Translations under genes and position numbers: made by a program
In this document: positions 6,636 through 8,412 of the stretch, in pieces
How positions within the stretch are numbered: position 1 is the stretch's first letter
Layout: each line of letters begins with the position of its first letter
Notes under the pieces: model-generated
Database searches by the model: none
What the model saw: only the letters and a program-made list of their open reading frames with translations
Told to the model about the DNA's origin: nothing
Source of the DNA: Chloroflexota bacterium
GTDB lineage: Bacteria > Chloroflexota > Dehalococcoidia > UBA3495
DNA: 8,412 nt
NCBI GenBank assembly: GCA_002697005.1
Contig: NZUD01000027.1
Location: forward strand, 13,077-21,488
Reading direction: 5' to 3'

Positions 6636-7970
6636 ATGACTACTCACGATCACGGTGGACATTACGAACCTACTCACTCTCACGGGCACGGGCACGTGGA
6701 TGAAGACATGCTCAGCGTTGAACAGGCCTACGACCGTGTTATGGCCAGCTTCCAGAGCCTTGGACCTGAAGAGAAACTTCTGCTAGCTTGCATGGGACAA
6801 GTGTTGGCTGAGGACATTAAATCGCCACTGGCCCTCCCTCCCCTGGCCAACTCCGGCATGGATGGCTATGCACTACGTCATAGTGACATTGCGGGCGCGT
6901 CCCATGAGAACCCGAGGAATTTAGAGGTAATCGGCATAGTGGCAGCCGGTCATATGCCCGACAAGACGGTTGGTCCTGGAACTGCCATCCGTATCATGAC
7001 CGGTGCTCCCGTTCCAGACGGCGCTGATACTGTTGTTCCCTTTGAGGAAACAGACGAAGTAGACCGGAAGCGTGAGGGCAAACCGCTGAACCAAGTAGCG
7101 ATATTCGCTGATATGCCTACTGGTTGCAATGTGCGGCCTGCTGGTGAAGATATCAGTGCTGGTACGTTGGTGCTCGAGAAAGGAATTGTTGTTCGCGCAG
7201 CCGAGGTCGGTGTAATTGCCTCCCTGGGAATGGACAGGGTCAAAGTGATTCGTCGCCCGGTAGTAGCGGTGTTGGCGACTGGGGACGAACTTGAAACCGC
7301 CGGTATGCCACTGCCCGCCGGCAAGATATACGACTCCAACAGCTTCAGTGTTGCCGCATCGGTTGTTGACGCAGGTGGGATTCCCAAGATATTGGGCATC
7401 GCTCGAGATAACCTGGCAGACCTGACGGCCAAGCTGGCGGCGACGTCCGAAGCTGACCTTGTAGTAACATCGGCAGGCGTTTCCAAGGGCGACTATGATA
7501 TCGTGAAAGACGTGCTGAACCAACAGGGCGAGATGAACTTTTGGTCTGTGCGTATGCGCCCAGCAAACCCCTTGGCGTTCGGGCATCTGAATGGGCCCGC
7601 CGGTAAGAGTATTCCCCTCATGGGCTTACCCGGCAACCCGGTAAGTGCCATGGTGGCCTTTGAGATGTTCGCCCGCCCGGCTATCCGAACCATGCTCGGC
7701 AAGGCCAAGATGCGCCGCCCTATGGTCGACGGCGTGTTAACTGCTCCCATTAGGAACGAGGACGGACGCCGAGTATATGCTAGGGTGGAAGTGGAATTTA
7801 AGGATGGGCGATACCAGGCTACACCCACTGGCCCCCAGGGATCCAATATCCTGACATCGATGTCCAAAGCCAATGGTTTGGCCATCTGCCCTGAAGATTT
7901 GACGGGCAAGGATGCAGGCGAACAAGTACAGATCATCATGCTGGATTGGAATGAAGAGGTGCAAATATGA
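6636..7970 (+). CDS. moeA: Molybdopterin molybdotransferase MoeA
   Basis: MoeA inserts molybdate into adenylylated molybdopterin, the last step of molybdenum cofactor synthesis in the cytoplasm. The 444 residues show NSGMDGYA (72-79, D76), MTGAPVPDGADTVVPFEE (121-138), RAAEVGVIASLG (187-198), ATGDEL (214-219), TSAGVSKGDYD (278-288), RPANP (308-312), GLPGNPVSAM (330-339) and a C-terminal domain IV (about 355-437). The N-terminal tail is odd: seven His lie in residues 4-20, within an HxH-rich pattern, suggesting metal binding. An in-frame ATG at 6708 (residue 25), with GGA 7 nt upstream, would remove this tail and give a 420-residue protein of typical length. RPANP differs from the usual PGKP, though both prolines remain. 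It lies 12 nt after pheT with no nearby ribosome-binding site: TGAGG at 6613-6617 is 18 nt away and could pair with CCTC at 6624-6627. Confidence 0.95.
   Translation: MTTHDHGGHYEPTHSHGHGHVDEDMLSVEQAYDRVMASFQSLGPEEKLLLACMGQVLAEDIKSPLALPPLANSGMDGYALRHSDIAGASHENPRNLEVIGIVAAGHMPDKTVGPGTAIRIMTGAPVPDGADTVVPFEETDEVDRKREGKPLNQVAIFADMPTGCNVRPAGEDISAGTLVLEKGIVVRAAEVGVIASLGMDRVKVIRRPVVAVLATGDELETAGMPLPAGKIYDSNSFSVAASVVDAGGIPKILGIARDNLADLTAKLAATSEADLVVTSAGVSKGDYDIVKDVLNQQGEMNFWSVRMRPANPLAFGHLNGPAGKSIPLMGLPGNPVSAMVAFEMFARPAIRTMLGKAKMRRPMVDGVLTAPIRNEDGRRVYARVEVEFKDGRYQATPTGPQGSNILTSMSKANGLAICPEDLTGKDAGEQVQIIMLDWNEEVQI
7955..7960 (+). promoter_or_regulatory. Ribosome-binding site within the 3' end of moeA
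   Basis: GAGGTG lies 6 nt before the ATG at 7967. Together with the ATGA start/stop overlap it fixes the start of the following gene and predicts translational coupling to moeA. Confidence 0.75.
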
Positions 7971-8412
7971 CTACCCAAGACCCCAATGCCCAAGAGCTAG
8001 TAGATGAACTAGCTGGAGATTCTATCGAAGAAGAACCGGTTCGAAAAAACCCTCTGTTCCTAATCAGTGTTGACCGCCTCGCAAAACTAGAGCGGTCTCC
8101 GGTCCATCTGGTGGCAGGCAGATTGGCAGCCGACAGCCCATCTAAGTCGAAGGCTATCGGAGAGTTGGGCGATGTAAAAAGCCTGATCCGCGAGATATCC
8201 CAGAGTTACAAGAACGACGCCAGCTTTATCCGGTCTGACATGCCGGTTCAGGAAATCGTGTTCCGGACGTTGTTGGCCCGGAACAATCGTCCCATGTCTC
8301 TAGCTGACCTGCATTATGAATTGACAGAGAAATGGGCCACGCCTATCAGGCCCATCGTTATCACCGAAGAGAGATTGCTCCGCATACTGGACAATGATAC
8401 TTATTACGGATT
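7967..8412 (+). CDS. Hypothetical protein, 3'-truncated by window edge
   Basis: No family is recognised. The ATG overlaps the moeA stop by 4 nt (ATGA), has a good GAGGTG site at 6 nt, and opens a frame of 148 complete codons that continues past the window. The first 25 residues are acidic (DELAGDSIEEEP) and probably flexible. Residues about 28-60 contain a mixed segment (NPLFLISVDRLAKLE). Residues about 92-148 look like a helical winged-helix type unit, with PVQEIVFRTLLARNNRPMSL, ADLHYELTEKW and ERLLRILDNDTYYG, a pattern seen in DNA-binding or interaction domains. That reading is inference from helix spacing only. No signal peptide or membrane segment is visible in this part. Coupling to moeA suggests co-expression with the pheS operon, but gives no clear function. 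Confidence 0.8.
   Translation, partial: MTTQDPNAQELVDELAGDSIEEEPVRKNPLFLISVDRLAKLERSPVHLVAGRLAADSPSKSKAIGELGDVKSLIREISQSYKNDASFIRSDMPVQEIVFRTLLARNNRPMSLADLHYELTEKWATPIRPIVITEERLLRILDNDTYYG

Noticed and set aside
6921..7586. Minus-strand frame of 221 codons opposite moeA
   Set aside because: It is a shadow of moeA, with no ribosome-binding site evidence and no recognisable domain.

Overview
This window looks like an ordinary chromosomal segment of a bacterium with roughly 50-55% GC. It carries translation and cofactor genes. The bacterial-type prolyl-tRNA synthetase with an internal editing domain and two CxxC pairs, the PheRS alpha subunit with four cysteines, and the style of the flanking hypothetical proteins suggest a Chloroflexota (Dehalococcoidia/SAR202-like) origin. 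That placement is inferred from general protein character, not from a database comparison. No rRNA, tRNA, insertion sequence, CRISPR array or phage gene is visible.

Layout. Positions 1-1452 hold the 3' part of proS on the plus strand, whose 5' end lies outside the window. Converging on it, only 7 bp from its stop, are two overlapping minus-strand genes. The upstream one (2345 to 1941) resembles DUF3467 proteins; the downstream one (about 1954 to 1460) is a hypothetical protein whose C-terminal half resembles the HicB/UPF0150 antitoxin-like fold. A 738-bp divergent intergenic region (2346-3083) follows. It has no convincing gene, but it contains several clean inverted repeats, a possible minus-strand hydrophobic reading-frame remnant, and a near-consensus sigma-70 promoter (TTGACC, 17 bp, TATAAT) that ends about 65 bp before pheS.

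From 3084 to the end lies a compact plus-strand operon: pheS (TTG start), pheT, moeA (with a His-rich N-terminal tail) and an unrecognised gene whose start overlaps the moeA stop (ATGA) and which runs off the window. PheS and PheT together form the (alpha-beta)2 phenylalanyl-tRNA synthetase. MoeA inserts molybdenum into adenylylated molybdopterin. A 7-bp GC-rich hairpin, bracketed by a 9-bp direct repeat, sits between pheS and pheT and is the clearest candidate for intra-operon regulation.

I did not find strong evidence for a novel system. The items most worth checking are the overlapping DUF3467/HicB-like gene pair, the structured 738-bp intergenic region, the pheS-pheT hairpin with its flanking repeats, the His-rich tail of MoeA, and the joining of moeA plus an unknown gene to pheST.
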